Source: Castor canadensis
Lineage: Eukaryota; Chordata; Mammalia; Rodentia; Castoridae
DNA: 64,000 nucleotides
Direction: 5' to 3'
Assembly (NCBI RefSeq): GCF_047511655.1
Contig: NC_133401.1
Span: 12,432,001-12,496,000 of the forward strand
Numbering within the stretch: the stretch's first letter is position 1; the number at the start of each line of letters is the position of its first letter. Shown here in pieces: positions 11,201-23,579 of this stretch. The translations under genes were made by a program, and so were the position numbers. A model generated the notes under the pieces. That model saw only the letters and a list, made by a program, of their open reading frames with translations. It had not been told where the DNA came from and ran no database searches.

Positions 11201-12179
11201 AGCAATATGAAGTGACCGTCATTGTCTCTTCTAACTAATTTCAGTATGAAATCCACTTTGCTAGATAGGAGAATAGCTACTTCCTATTTTTTAGGGTACA
11301 TTATCTAGGAAAATATTTTTCTACCCTTCCACTCTAAGCCAATATTTGTCTTTAGTAGTGAGATGCATTTCTTGTTAATAACAAATGGCAGGGTCTTGCT
11401 TTTTAGTCTAATTCACTATTCTATATCATTTGATCTGGAAGTTTGAGGCCATTAACATTCATGTTAATATAAAAAGCTATGTATTATTTTCAGTCATTTT
11501 TTGTTTCTCTCATGTTTTTTTCAGTTTTTGACTCATTGATCGATTTCCTCTCGTTCATCTTCAACCTCTGAAACTCTCTTTTCATCCTGCTCTACTCTGT
11601 TAATAAGACTTTTGGGTGAGGTTTTTATTTAGGATATTGAGCTTTTCATTTACAAGGTTTCAATTTGATTTTTCAGGATTTCTATATCTTCATTTAATTC
11701 ATTGTTCATATCATATTGTCTCCTGTATTTCATTCAGATGTTTGAATTCTCTTTGATTTCAGTTAACTATTTGTATCATGTTTGAATTTACAGAGTTGCT
11801 TATACATCTCCTCTTCAATTTCATCATTCTTGTCATTTTAAAATTTTTGTATTCATTGAATGTATTTGTTTCCATTGATGTATTCTTCTTTACTGTTGTT
11901 TATCTCTCTTATTATGGAGTGTTGGTTTTTGAGGAAGATTTGTTGCCTCGTTGTCTCACTGTTTCTACACTGGGATTTGCACATCTGGGGTCATTTTTTG
12001 TTAGAGCTTTCAATCTAATTTGTGTGTTTAGTTGGGAATTTTTAGAACTGGGTAGTGATTGGGTCATGGTATATTTTCTTGTCTCTAAACTGATGAGCTG
12101 TGGCTCAGTAGTCACACATTTAGCTTCAGTTCCCAAGATGCTGGGTGCCACCCTTTTCTCCATGAAGGAGAGGTAGTTT

Positions 12180-13015
12180 AACTACTGAAACCATTGCAGT
12201 TGATAAACTGCAGCCCTGTGATTAAGCAATCCCAACGAATAGCAATCACTTCAATTCCTTCAGTATCTTTAGAGTTATATTGGAGTAAAGTTGAATCTTC
12301 CTGATCTTTTTGACACAAGGTAATAAGGGTGATAATAGAAAGGACATGGGGACGATATGATTTTATATTATAGAAAGAGATGGGGACTAAGTTTAACAGA
12401 AGAGGAGATTGACAAAGTGAAGTTGAGGTAAGTCTAAGAGATCTAGTTCATATTGTGTGGAGGGAGAGAGGCAGAAGAGAAATGGAGAAAATTGAGCAGA
12501 CATCATAACAAAAGGTGATCTGGGAAATTATTTACCATCTAAAATCATAGGTAATAAGGGATGATTATGGGTGGGTAAACAGGCATAGAAGAAAATATCT
12601 GGGCTGATGGAGTCGCTCAAGTGGGAGAGCACAGCCTAGCAAGCATGAGGACCTGAATTCAAATTCCAGTACCACCAAAAAAAGAAAAAGAGAGAAAATA
12701 TTGGTGAGCAAACCGTTTTAATTGCTGCTAGGAGGAATATATCAATGAGGAAGTGTGATTGGAAAAGGGAAAAAGATATAGTTTAAGACTGAATTGTGAA
12801 AGGCAGGTTTTATGTTGATGGCAGGTAAAAGGAAAGGAGAAAAAGCAGAACTAATGAGAAAATAGTGGAGAATGCAAAGTTACCTAACTTAGGTGTACTG
12901 AAAAAAATGCAACAAGCAAATAAAATACCTAAACATTCACTACTTAACACTGACAAAAAACAAATTAGCATAGAAACTAAGAATTATTTAATTCTCTCCT
13001 GAACATGTTTTTTCC
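12180..13015. other. likely non-L1 insertion inside the antisense L1
   Basis: Composition and content change here. The AT-rich, purine-biased sequence has no L1 resemblance and includes one ID SINE. Probably unrelated sequence inserted in or beside the L1 5' region. Ends are uncertain and no target duplication was found. Confidence 0.4.
12600..12692 (+). repeat. ID-like SINE
   Basis: Contains 'gtcgctcaagtgggagagca', 'cctagcaagcatgagg' and 'gaattcaaattccagtacc' with an A-rich tail. Confidence 0.75.
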
Positions 13016-13800
13016 CACTCTCAGTGTCTTATTGTTTCAGTATCACTAGGTGTCAGTTTAGCCTGAAAGGTGATTCTGGAATGGTGTCTGTTCACAGCCT
13101 GAAGCTCCTTTTCCAGTTTGGGGTTGGCAGGGGATTGGAGAGATGGGGAGAATTTGGAGATGTGATTACAGTCTCTGCTGGAGGCTTCTGGAGTTTGGAC
13201 CCTCAACTTGCCAGTCTCATGCCATATCTCCTTAATCTTCTATCTTTCCTTCTCTCTTAAGCCCCCTACCATTCACAGCTGTTGTAATCTGGGTGCAGTC
13301 ATTTGTCACATGTCTACTGTGGTGGCATGCCTCTGCAGTGGGACAGGAAGTGCAACAAGGCAGCCCCAGACAAAGGTGCACACTAGTATGATTTCTTAGA
13401 TGGAGCTGTGGGTTTGCAGCAGCGCGCTAACATTCCTAAGACCTCTATCCCTAGTTGGGCATGGGTTTCTATTCAGATGGGTCCACTGCCTGTTTTCCTC
13501 CCACTGATTTCTCTGTGTGTTAGAGACCATGCGCTGGATACTCCTCAGCAACTTCTGTGCTCTGCACCATGAGCCAGGTCCTTGCCATGGCTTCTCTACT
13601 CTGATCTCCTGCAGCTGTTACTCTCCCTTGTTAGTAGTGTTTTTTTATGGGCTTGTGAGGTGTTGATGGTTTAAAAGGATTTTGTCTCCAGTACCAAGCT
13701 TCTCATCAGATTTTCAGGGAATCAAGTTGAATAAAAGGTGTTCAATATGATGTGTCCATGAGGAAGAATGGTGGGTGATGTCCTTCTGTCACCATCTTGC

Positions 13801-14200
13801 CCTAAAACCCAGAAGACAGCACTGGTCAGCTTCTTTCCAGTCACCAGGCAAGGCTTGCCAACCTGCTGTTAGTCCTCCATTTTGTTCACAGGATGGCCAA
13901 CAGGCATGGCTTTTGCTGGAAACAAATCAAAGTAGAATAGTGAAAACAAAGCAATGCAACAAATAATCTCAAAATATACAAACCCAGTCTGGGTGGGGTG
14001 CAGGATGGAGAGATACAAACTCATGGTAGACTTGTGCTTTTACACATTATGTAACAATTTCATATTTCTTGATTTCTGTAACTACTCTCTGTCCTTATGT
14101 CTGTGCCCTTTTTTCCCTCACTAACTTGCCCACCTCTCCTTGTAGCCACAGAGCAGTGTTTCTATTTCTGGTGCCTATCAGTTATCTACCATCTTGGAAT
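13801..14200. other. intergenic, no gene seen
   Basis: Nothing recognised beyond short frames that lack family resemblance. Confidence 0.4.
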
Positions 14201-14204
14201 AAAC

Positions 14205-14460
14205 CCTGTCTTTTTTTTTATTTGAGAGAAGGTCTTCCTTTATGCTTGGTCTGGCCTATACTGTAATCCTCGTATCGTCCCATGTAGTTGGAATAATGAG
14301 TGTGTGCCACCATGCCTGTTTTTTTATTGGTTGAGATGGGGGTCTCCTGATCTTTTTACCCAGGCTGGCTTCCAACTGTGATCCTCCCAATCTCCACCTT
14401 TCAAGAATCTTTTATAACAGCCTTGAACCACTATGGCTGGATGTCTTTTCATTTCTTTCT
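14205..14460 (-). repeat. SINE body, antisense
   Basis: 7SL-like antisense hallmarks: 'gagagaaggtcttcctttat', 'cccaggctggcttccaactg' and 'tgccaccatgcctg'. It abuts a second SINE in the same orientation. Confidence 0.68.
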
Positions 14461-14461
14461 T

Positions 14462-14660
14462 TCTTTTTTTTTTTTTGTGGTACTGGGGCTTGCACTCATG
14501 GTCTACACTTTGAGCCACTCTACTAGCCCTATTTTTGTGGTGGGTTTTTTCAAGATATTGTCTCCTGGAACTGTTTGCCTCTGCTGGCTTTGAACTGTGA
14601 TCCTCCTGATCTCTGCCTGAGTAGCTGGGATTACAGGCATGAGCCACTGGCATCTGGCAC
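14462..14660 (-). repeat. composite SINE, antisense
   Basis: T-rich start (tail of the element), antisense ID part 'ggtactggggcttgcactca' and 'tttgagccactctac', then 'gctgggattacaggcatgag'. The 109-residue minus frame across the two SINEs is repeat translation, not a gene. Confidence 0.82.
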
Positions 14661-14735
14661 CTTCCTTCCTTTCTCTCTCACTCTCTCTCTCTCTCTTTCT
14701 TTCTTAATTTCCCTTCCTTCCTTCCTCTTCCATGA
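14661..14735. repeat. (CTTC)n/(TC)n pyrimidine tract
   Basis: Simple pyrimidine sequence at the SINE end. Confidence 0.85.
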
Positions 14736-14964
14736 GAATGTTTTTGCATTAAGATGATTTTCTTTCCTTTGACTTAACATGGGCAAATGCCACATAATAT
14801 ACACATACACGAATGTCAGTTCATATTATACCAATCACTTTGCAACTTGTATATACAGTGTGTTATACCTCATTCTATGTCTTGATGCTTATACCCTCAT
14901 ATATTACAACTTGTTTCTTATTTTATGAATATGTGTGGTTCCCCATTTATACTTTACATTGTAT

Positions 14965-15040
14965 TGCTATTTTGACTCTATTAGGACTTGAAATCACAGC
15001 CCTGAGTTTGCAAGGGAAGTGCTCTATCACTTGAGTCATT
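14965..15040 (-). repeat. ID-like SINE fragment, antisense
   Basis: 'aggacttgaaatcacagcc' and 'agtgctctatcacttgagt' match the antisense tRNA-like part of the local SINE family; the body is missing. Confidence 0.55.
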
Positions 15041-15850
15041 CCTTCATCCTTCTTTATATAATTTAACAGTTGCAAATCTTTAGGTCAGTGCCTATGGGTC
15101 TAATTCATTTCCCCCCAAAATTGGCATATGTTCCTGAGGGTGTATGTATCTAGGGATGATATTCACATTATCAAATCACCTAATGGACACCAGCTCATCA
15201 GATTAGATTCTGGCCCTTGTGCTTGAGTTGGGTCCTTGGATCTCTCTGCTGGGGCTTATGTGGATGTGTGGTTTCAGGATCATAAGGAAGTCCATAGGAT
15301 CTTATGGAAAGAGGGATCAGAGTGGTAAGTAGAGAACCACAGAGGCTTCAGGACATAACTATTAATCAAACAAGGTACAATTTCAATATTATAGTCATTA
15401 ACTATAGATCCATATAGTAGGTAAAGTTCATTATCAACTGTGGATGTAACATAATGGATTCAGTCACATCTTGTTGATGGCCTCTTGGTTTTGATGGCCT
15501 CTTCAGACACTACTGTGTACCCTGTCATAAGGTCAGTCCTTCATGACTCACATCACTTTGAGAAGCCAGACATTCTACCCTGGGCACTTCTTGGATGCAG
15601 AGGGTAACTTTGGGAAGCAGGAAGCCTTTATTCCATTCTAAATGAGTAAGCAGTGCATTTCTTCTCTATGAGACTATTCTGTGTGACTGTCTCTCTTTGT
15701 CCACATCAAATACTGGATGAAAAAGATGAGAATTATGAAGTAAATATGAAACAAGACATCTGTAAAGTCAAAGATAGTGTGAAGGGGAAAGAAAGAGATG
15801 AGGAAAGAGGGAAATAAAGATGGCGACTGCGTTGGTGATGGAGATAATGT
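15041..15850. other. intergenic, possible ancient repeats
   Basis: No coding evidence. Parts of 15100-15330 read like a decayed old LTR, but too diverged to name. Confidence 0.35.
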
Positions 15851-15852
15851 GA

Positions 15853-15894
15853 AACACACACATACACACACACACACATACACACACTCACACA
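15853..15894. repeat. (CA)n microsatellite
   Basis: Imperfect CA dinucleotide run with a few T interruptions. The minus-strand frames rich in Val and Cys here are its translation. Confidence 0.9.
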
Positions 15895-16023
15895 GAGAAC
15901 AAATGAATAAACAATCAATTATTAAGCACCTGCTTTGTGCCAAGAATTGGGTAAGTCATTCTCACTTTTTTTAAAAGTAGAAACAACTATTATTTTTTCT
16001 AATTTTTCAACAAGAAAGTAATA

Positions 16024-16118
16024 AAGGATTGGTTGGTGGACTGGATTTAATGGAAAAGTGCCGGCCTAGCAAGCATGAGACCCTGAGTTCAATCCCAGTA
16101 CCAATAAAAAAGAAAAAA
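16024..16118 (+). repeat. ID-like SINE
   Basis: Contains 'gcctagcaagcatgagac', 'cctgagttcaatcccagtac' and an A-rich tail. Confidence 0.8.
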
Positions 16119-16197
16119 ATCCATAATAAATTGGAGGTGAGAATACCTGCTATTCACAAACAAAAAACAGACTTGTTATCATTAGAGGATGTCCTTC

Positions 16198-16500
16198 CAA
16201 TTTTTTTTTTATTATTGCGGTTCTGTAGTTTGAATGCAGTTTCAGGCTTGCTTGGTGGTATTCTACCACTTGAGCCATTCCTCCAACCTTTTTGGCTCTC
16301 ATTATTTTGGAGTTGGGTCTCACTTTTTGCCCCAGTCATCCTGGACTGTGATCCTCCTACTTCCCACTATAGCTGGGATTCAGCAATGTGCCACCATCAC
16401 ACCTTATTTTCTTCTGTTCAGATGGTGACCTCATGAATTTTTTGCTTGGGTTTTCTTGGAATTGTGATCTTCCAGATGAATGCCTCCCTTGTAGTTGGGC
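16198..16500 (-). repeat. composite SINE, antisense
   Basis: T-rich start, 'attctaccacttgagccatt', 'ggagttgggtctcacttttt', 'tggactgtgatcctcctact' and 'atagctgggattcagcaatg'. A typical full-length antisense member. Confidence 0.8.
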
Positions 16501-17105
16501 TGATAGGTTTTCCAAATTTTTAATTATATGTGTTCACACATACAGATTGGTAGATGTATAATAGGTTGATAGGTGTAAGAAATATCAAAAGAAGAAAGGG
16601 AAAATAAGGGTAGAGATAGAAAATGCAATGATTTATATTTTTGTTGGCCAGTTGTTTAAAATATTGCCTAGGAACAGTGTGAGACCCATCAAGAACATGA
16701 GGCACAGAATTGAAAGAGTGCTCAGTTTTATATTCATATCAATGACTTTCTTCAGTTATCATCAATTCAACTCATAACCAATGATTTTAAAGTTATTATA
16801 TAGTGAGAATTTAAATGCCTTTGGGCCTATTTGTGGTTTATTTTATCTCTTGCATATCTATATTCTTCCACTCACCATTCTTTCTTTTTAACTAAACCAT
16901 ACCATTTAAATGATCATATCTTATAATATGTTTGTTTCCATCCATCATTCTCAGTTTTCTTATAGTCTTAAGGTCCATCCAATATAATATTTTTTCTGTC
17001 CAAGTAAGTCAGACAAAAAAGTCAGTGTGTTCCTCTATTGATCCAATCATTTCTAAGTGTACAAAAGTAAGACAACATAAAGTGCCATTCAAAATATTCT
17101 ATAAT
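16501..17105. other. intergenic, no gene seen
   Basis: AT-rich DNA without recognisable coding content. Confidence 0.4.
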
Positions 17106-17109
17106 TTTT

Positions 17110-17500
17110 ACTAGTTCCAAAGCATTTTCACCATTCAAAAAGAAACTCTATACCCATTATGAAATCAGTTCACATTCTCTCCTACCTCTGACTTCTGGTA
17201 TCTTTAGTGTAATTCAGTCTCTATGGATTTACCTATTCTGGAGGTTTCAAATAAATGGCATGTGTGTAATATGAATGGAATCATGTGACCTTTGTGTCTG
17301 GGCTTCATTCTCTTAGCACAGTGTTCTCAATGTTTATTTACATTATTGCATGCACCAGTACTTCATTCCCTTTTATGGCAGAACAATATGGATCTCCTAC
17401 ATTATGTCGATCCATTTATCTGTTGGTGGGCATTTGGGTTGTTTCTACCTTTGGCTGCTGTGAATAATGCTGCTGTGAACATGCATGTATAGGTCATCCT
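17110..17500 (-). repeat. ancient L1 3' UTR, antisense
   Basis: Carries the mammalian-wide L1 3' end signature on the complementary strand: 'acttcattcccttttatgg', 'tgggcatttgggttgtttct' and 'gaataatgctgctgtgaaca'. More diverged and of a different subfamily from the rodent L1s elsewhere. Confidence 0.75.
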
Positions 17501-17829
17501 GGTTTTACTCATCATCAGGGTAATGGAAGGTAGATGTTCTTCAGTGTCCACCCTCAGACGTGAGGCTGTGGAAAATGGGATCAGTTTCTCATCTCAGATC
17601 CTGTTCACATTGGTTATGAAGGTTACATGAGATGATATTACGTGGCACTTGAACAGGGTTTATTTAAGTGGCTGGTAAATAAACTATCTTGGAGTTGGTG
17701 CTCACAGTTGGGAAATCAGTATCTGGATTTCAAACACAGGATTTGTTGAGTGGAAGTGAGGCTATGTCTGCTAGCTGATGAAAAGAATGGGGATGACTAG
17801 GTAGCAGTCCTATATACTTGATGACCTCT

Positions 17830-17999
17830 TGACTTGGTCAGCTTTGTGTTACTATAATAATACACCTCAGGCTATGTACTTTTAAAGAAAGAGGTTTCAG
17901 TAGCTCATAGTTTTTTAGGCTGAAAGTCTACGTTTGGGTAGTCCCATCAGTTTGGTCTCTGGTAAGGGCCTCCTTGGATGTGTAATAACGTGTTGGAGA
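17830..17999. repeat. ancient interspersed repeat fragment
   Basis: Contains 'aaagaaagaggtttcagtag' and 'ggtctctggtaagggcctcc', a combination common in old mammalian repeats. Family not named with confidence. Related sequence lies at about 22000-22330 and 51640-51890. Confidence 0.45.
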
Positions 18000-18002
18000 A
18001 GT

Positions 18003-18129
18003 TGAAGGAGAAGGAGAAGGAGAAGGAGAAGAAGAAGAAAAGAAGAAGAAGAAGAAGAAGAAGAAGAAGAAGAAGAAGAAGAAGAAGAAGAAGAAGAAGA
18101 AGAAGAAGAAGAAGAAGAAGAAGAAGAAA
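18003..18129. repeat. (GAA)n/(GGAGAA)n microsatellite
   Basis: About 127 bp of GAA and GGAGAA units, over twenty of them uninterrupted GAA/AAG. All purine on the plus strand. Open frames of poly-Arg, poly-Ser, poly-Phe and poly-Leu on both strands are artefacts of it. Confidence 0.95.
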
Positions 18130-18239
18130 TACAAACAAACATGGCAAGACTTGCAAAATTGAGAAGTAGAAAGACTCCACCTTCTTGCAACTCCATTGAA
18201 ACTCTTACTTGATTAAGCAAAGAGAACAAGTGTCTTTGT

Positions 18240-18960
18240 CCATTCATTTTTGTGGCAGGCAGAATTCCTCAGGACTTTGAATATGGATAGACATTATGGC
18301 AATGACTATGTTATGCCATCCTCTTATATGGCATAATTGATTCTACAGTTGTAGCTAAAGCACCAATCACTTGATGTTAAGTTAATCAAAAAGTGGCCCC
18401 AATATAATCACATGAGCCCTTAAAAACTAGAGAGTTTTCTTTGACTCATCACAGAAGAGAAAATCCCAGGAATTCTAGGTAGCAGAAGCATTTGGCTGCT
18501 GGTTTGAAGATGAAGGGAGCTATGTGCCAGGACTGATGAGCACCCTCTGGGGCACTATGGAGTCAACAGCAAGAAAACAGGACTCTTTGGTTCTTCAACC
18601 AGAAATAAGAGAATTCTAAAATCAAACTGACAGCTTGGAACCAAATTCTTCTCCAGAGCCTCCAGGTAGTATCCAGCCCTGCTGATAGCTTGATTTTGGT
18701 CTTGAGAGGGAACTTCTGATCCCTGGAAGTGGAAGAGAATAAGTAGGTTATTCTCCCACTTATTCTCCTATTGCTGCCCAGGGCTTCTATCCATTCCAAT
18801 TTAAAGTAGGCTTCTTCATTTGAGAATAATGCCCAAAAAATTATGGTATAAATTCCTTTGCTTACCAGCCCCAAACTCCATCCACAAATCCTGTAAGAAA
18901 GAGAAGAGAGTTCACAGAAATCCAAGCCTTGGGCATCAGTGGGATGAACAGTGACTGAAT
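18240..18960. repeat. ancient LTR-like repeat
   Basis: 'ccccaatataatcacatgag', 'tttgaagatgaagggagct' and 'agcctccaggtagtatccag' resemble an old mammalian LTR with the usual aatcacaa...ccttaaaa layout. Unsure of family. The 120-residue minus frame inside has no family resemblance. Confidence 0.45.
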
Positions 18961-20535
18961 GAAGAACCTTAGGATTTAATAATTGTATTGTTAAGGAGTT
19001 GGTATGCTATGCTGCTGTAATGAATAACTCATTGTTTAAGGTTTATAACAATAATAATATATTTTTCTCTCACATTTAGTGATATCATCTGGGAGCTATA
19101 TTCATCATTGCTTTTAAGGAACTTCAGCTTTTGAGGGCTCCATCACTGCACAATTCCATGATCCTAGGACAAGGAAAGAAATGGATCATATTCACTGTTG
19201 GCATTTGACAGTCCTACTAATATGTGACACCTGTTACTTACACAATTTTTGTTTGCACAAAGTTCTTCACAAGTATTTGGCTAATTTCAAAGGCGGTGGA
19301 AAGATGCAATCCTATTCCATTCTTGGAAGGAGGAGAGCCAAAGCATTTGGTGACCAGTGAAAGTGAAAGTACCTCTTTCTTGCTACCTTTATGTTCTTTC
19401 TGTTCTAGGACCTTTTTGGTTTCACAGCCTGCTTTCTATTGGGGTCATGGTCTTTAGTCTTCTTGGGAGAATCTGTAGATGATCCCTGTGTAATCCAGAG
19501 TTTGGTCCTTTAACATGGCAGTGATATACAGATAATGAGAGCAGGGTTTATAGGAAAGATTAAGGTGTATTAATTCACCAGACAAATGAGAAGAATAGAG
19601 ACATGCATCTCAAAAGTTGTTATCCTGCTCCTGAGAGAAAATTCCTGGCTTTTTAGGGAATGCTCAGAAGCTTGGGCCTGGGGTTCTTGCTGAAGAGCAT
19701 GTTTCCAAGTCAGATGGTGGCCTTGGCTTTTTCATTGTTTTTGAATCTCCCTATTTGCTGGAGCCACGTCTCTGAATTTGTACGTCTTATTTGACAAAGA
19801 TCTTTTCTTTCCTGTGGTAAGACAGAGATAAGCAAGGGAGACTGCTGAGCTTGATTAAAAGGGTGTTAAGCTTGAGGTTTCCAGCATGCAGAGAATCAGA
19901 GAGAGTAGTTGTCATTTTAAATTTTTGTGTAAGCAGCACAGCAGCTTGTCCAGAAATGCAAGCTGACATTGTCCACAAGTTTTAAAATAGTGTCCACCAC
20001 ACCAGTGAAGATTCCAGATAGGCTTCTGGATCGTGGAATAAGGTCAAGACTGAGAGTGGGCTCAGAGAGAGGTTGTGAATTCCTTTCAGAGTGTGGCATT
20101 TTTTTAATTGGACTCAATATAGCATACTACTTAGGAGCATCAATCCATTATCATGCTTTTTGTTTGTTCTTTTATTACTGTCCACTACAGTATACTACTA
20201 CAGTAGCCAATTAATGGATACATGTTGGAGTTTAGACTCATTTACTAGCTGTACCATTAATGTCCTGTGCTACTCACTAGCTGTGCGACTTTGAGCACAT
20301 TCCTTATCCTCTCTGAGTCCCACCATGCTTTCATGCACCATATATTGTCTTTCTTTCCTTTCCTATCTCAAGTCTCCTTTGTCCTATTAGTGCCTCAAGG
20401 GATCACTTCCCACTTAAAGTATTTATGCTCAACTTTCTTGTCTCAAAGTCTACTTCTAGCCTAAGTGAGTATAATACATCTCAAAAGAGACATGAGAGAG
20501 AGGAGTGCTGCCAAATGCCCCTCTCATCTGTGTCT
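18961..20535. other. intergenic, no gene seen
   Basis: Only short frames without domain resemblance. 18990-19110 resembles the diverged repeat also seen near 20560, with 'gctgctgtaatgaataact'. Confidence 0.4.
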
Positions 20536-20539
20536 AACT

Positions 20540-20860
20540 CCCAGGTGGAATTGGACATTGTATTACATCTCCATTGCTGTACAACAAGTTGATCCAAACT
20601 TAATAGTTGAAAAGAACAATAATAATTAATTGTCTCTCAAAATTTCCTTGGGTCAGGACAGCTTGTATCTGCTCCATTCATGATATCTGTAAGCTCAACT
20701 GGAATATCCAATGGCTGTGGTACTGGAATTATCTGTGTCAGTTGACATAATGACAACCAAGTGATGGCAAATTGGAGCATCACCATCTCATGTGACTTGG
20801 GCTTCCTCATACTTCATGTCTCTATATCAAAGGCCAGTGTTCTGAGAATAAGCCACGTGG
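20540..20860. repeat. ancient interspersed repeat fragment
   Basis: 'tccattgctgtacaacaagt' followed by an A/T-rich strand and 'gggtcaggacagcttgtatc' matches the style of old mammalian repeats. Family uncertain. Confidence 0.4.
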
Positions 20861-21199
20861 AAATTTACATCTTTTTATTTCCTTTCCTTGGAAGCCATGT
20901 AGCAACCATTCCATACCATTGAATTTGTCAAGGCATATTGCTGCAGGTATATCTTTGGAAAGTACCTGTGACAGCTAGTGTGAGGCAGACTGTGACACTC
21001 AGTCAACCTATCAAGAATATCTGACTCCCAGAGTGTGCCTAGAGAAAAAGGTTCTCTGGAAGATGATATCAAGCACTCAGCATCCCAGAATTAATCAGAA
21101 CACCTTTCCCAAACATCCCTAATTTCTGGTGTGGAAGAAGAAAGTCAGGTGTTCAGGATGTGATGGAACTTGGAGCTCTGCAAGGCATAGAAGTTGCTG

Positions 21200-21560
21200 A
21201 AAAGAATACACCTTATGACTGTGGTAGATGTGACAAGGTCTTCAAAATTTTTACTACCTTTCCTTAAAAGCCCTATCCCTGCAGATAGATTATACTGTTC
21301 CACTCTTCAGATGTCCAGCTTGGCTTTATGACATGTTTCAGCCAATGCACATTAACCAGAAGTACTAAGAACCATGGTAAGAAGAGCTGCATGATCTGTC
21401 ACCATTCCTCTTTTTCATCTGATCTAAGACTAGCAAAGTCCATGATGGCACTTGTTTCTTTAGCCTGAATTACCAAATGGGAAGACTTGAAACAGAATCT
21501 TGAGCTGACCTTCCTAAATATGATGAGATGATGGTCAAGAAATATTCCTTTGTTGTTTTA
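21200..21560. repeat. MLT1-like old LTR fragment (tentative)
   Basis: 'cagcttggctttatgacatg' and 'cagccaatgcacattaacc' recall the MLT1 class of MaLR LTRs. Diverged, so the assignment is tentative. Confidence 0.35.
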
Positions 21561-21724
21561 TGCAATGGAGATTCTGGAATTGCTTATTATTTTGACATAA
21601 CTTGACATATTCTGACTGAGACAACATTAGTGGAGGTGATGAAATGAAAAAAGAAAGTAGGAACTGTGATCATACCAGTCTTCTGGGGATGAGACTCAAT
21701 TCTTGTGTCTCTTTTTGTATTTTC

Positions 21725-21795
21725 CATATTCTCTCTCTCTCTCTGTTTCTCTCTCTCCCTCTCCTTCTCAGTCCCTCCCTCTCCCTTTTGTTATT
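21725..21795. repeat. (TC)n pyrimidine tract
   Basis: Run of TC dinucleotides with C-rich interruptions; flanking frames are its translation. Confidence 0.85.
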
Positions 21796-21989
21796 CTTAT
21801 TTGTATTTTTATTCCTCCATTTTTCTTTCTGTGAATGTCTGTATGTATGGCTATAACTATAAACTCCAAGGCCAACAATGTCTGTCTTAATTTTTTCTTT
21901 CTGATACAGTAATAAAAATAATAACAAAACAGCCATAATCTTTTTATTTCTATAGTTATAGGTACTGATTCCTTTAACTCATATTTGTT

Positions 21990-22340
21990 TGAAGTATGGA
22001 ATGGTTTATTAGCTTTAGATTACTACAACCCAAACATCTGAGTTATAAAGATAAAAGATTTATTTGGCTCTAAGTTTTGGAGGTTTAAATGATGGTGCCT
22101 ATATTCTACAATTTCTACTGATGGTGACAGATGATAGCAAATCATGGTAGGAGTTCATGAAGGGGCAAAATAGTCACATCTGAACCCAAGAATGAGAGAG
22201 AGAGACACAGGACAGGTAGAGTACAAAATCCCTTTCAAGTATACGCTCATATCCTAAGGTTTTTCCATATGGTTCTACCTCCTGAAGCTTATACCATTGC
22301 TAATGGTTCCACCTGGGGACCATGCCTTTAACACTTGGAC
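21990..22340. repeat. ancient interspersed repeat fragment
   Basis: 'aaaagatttatttggctcta' and 'tttggaggtttaaatgatgg' match the repeat type seen at 17830 and 51640. Confidence 0.4.
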
Positions 22341-22825
22341 TTTTGGAGAACATCCAAACCAATACCCAAACCATAGTTCATGGCTGTGTGTAACGTCATA
22401 GAGAGGAAGTGCAGTTTTGACAGTGTCTGGAGATGACATGATGGGAATATTGGTGAATAGCTTACATGATCAGCACAAGTCCTGCACTATCTCTAGGAAA
22501 ACTTCATCTCATAAAGCAGGAGTCAGCATCAGAACCACTTTCCCCACTCTCTGTGGGTATGGAGAGCACCAGCATTACTCTCCCTTATTTATCATCTCTC
22601 TTTCACAGGAGGGTAACGCTGTTGAGAACCATGTTTTGTCAATGACCAAAGAGGCTGTTTTAGGACTCATATAAGGGAAGAAGAGAGTGCTAGTCTAACT
22701 GGATACAAAAACAGTAAGGTCTCCTGTAATGACTGGCATATTTGAAAATAATTTTCTAGTCCCAAAATTACTCTTAGGTTTACAAATTCCATGAATCAAA
22801 AAAAAAACCCTTAGAGATTACAATA
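22341..22825. other. intergenic, no gene seen
   Basis: One 85-codon frame at 22417-22674 has no recognisable domain, splice context or conservation cue. Left unannotated. Confidence 0.4.
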
Positions 22826-22829
22826 TAAA

Positions 22830-23575
22830 GAAAATCAGATAGGAAATGGAGTTGTTATCACTGATATCACGCAAATGCAAAGGATCATCAGAGATTGTTC
22901 AGAACAAGTATGCTTCAAAAAATCTGATATCTTAGAGGAAATTGACAAATTCCTGGATACCTATATCTTATCAATATGAAATCATGGAGAAAAAGAAAAC
23001 ACAAACATCCCAATAACCACTGAGAAGATTCAGTCAGTAACAACAATTATCCATTCAAAGAAAATCCCAGGACCAGATGGCTACACTGTGGATATCAAAA
23101 GCATTCAAAGTCAACCTTATACCAATTCCAATTCTTCTTAAATTGACCCAGAGAGTTGAAGATGATGGAGTTCTTCCAAACACATTCTAAAATGCCAGTA
23201 TCTTGATACCAAAACCAGAAAAGAACAGATCTAAAACAGAAGAAACTATAGGCCAACATTCTTGATAAAAATAGTTGTAATATTCCTTACAAAATACTCT
23301 CAAATGTAATCCAAAAAAGACATTAGTTTCTAAGACTGATTATTAATGTTATCAAGTTGGATTCATTCAGGGATGCAAGGATGGTTGAACATAAGCAAAT
23401 CAATAAATGTGATACACTACATCAGAAGAATAAGGGAAAAATACAATCATCACATAGATGCAGAAAAGACATTTGAAAAAATTCAACATTCTTTCATGAT
23501 AAAAACACCAAACAAATTAGGTATAGAAGTTCAATATATTAAATGCTATATATTCATAGCAAATGACTAGCATCA
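22830..23575 (+). pseudogene. L1 ORF2 fragment (RT), sense
   Basis: Carries L1 reverse transcriptase sequence, with 'aaatcccaggaccagatgg' encoding the PGPDG motif and, near 23370, the 'ggatgcaaggatggttgaac' segment. Both ends are truncated and frames are broken. Older than the 35-kb L1. Confidence 0.75.
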
Positions 23576-23579
23576 TTCT

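Larger units (their letters stand above)
8215..13800 (-). mobile_element. long antisense LINE-1, broken
   Basis: Minus-strand LINE-1 with the 3' UTR at left (8215-8700), ORF2 from about 8700 to 11450, ORF1 remnants at about 11500-11780 and 5' UTR-like sequence to about 13800. Minus frames at 9807-10034 and 11032-11256 carry an RT fragment and an endonuclease fragment ending in an RRDNDGHFILLKG-type motif; the same motif occurs in the sense L1 at 37,590. The likely 5' end is 'ggcaagatggtgacagaagg', read on the minus strand near 13,800-13,770. Stops and frameshifts are numerous, so it is not autonomous. ORF2p would be an endonuclease/reverse transcriptase and ORF1p an RNA-binding trimer. Confidence 0.8.

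Noticed and set aside
11778-12176. 132-codon plus-strand frame
   Set aside because: Lies in AT-rich antisense L1 sequence; hydrophobic composition results from T-rich codons.
14324-14653. 109-codon minus-strand frame with a plausible start
   Set aside because: It begins MPVAHACNPSYSG, the standard translation of a 7SL-type SINE.
15853-15894. Possible Z-DNA regulatory element at the CA run
   Set aside because: A short interrupted CA repeat with no gene nearby; ordinary microsatellite.
17915-18247. Open frames of poly-Ser, poly-Phe, poly-Leu and poly-Arg around 18.0 kb
   Set aside because: They are translations of the GAA microsatellite in each frame.
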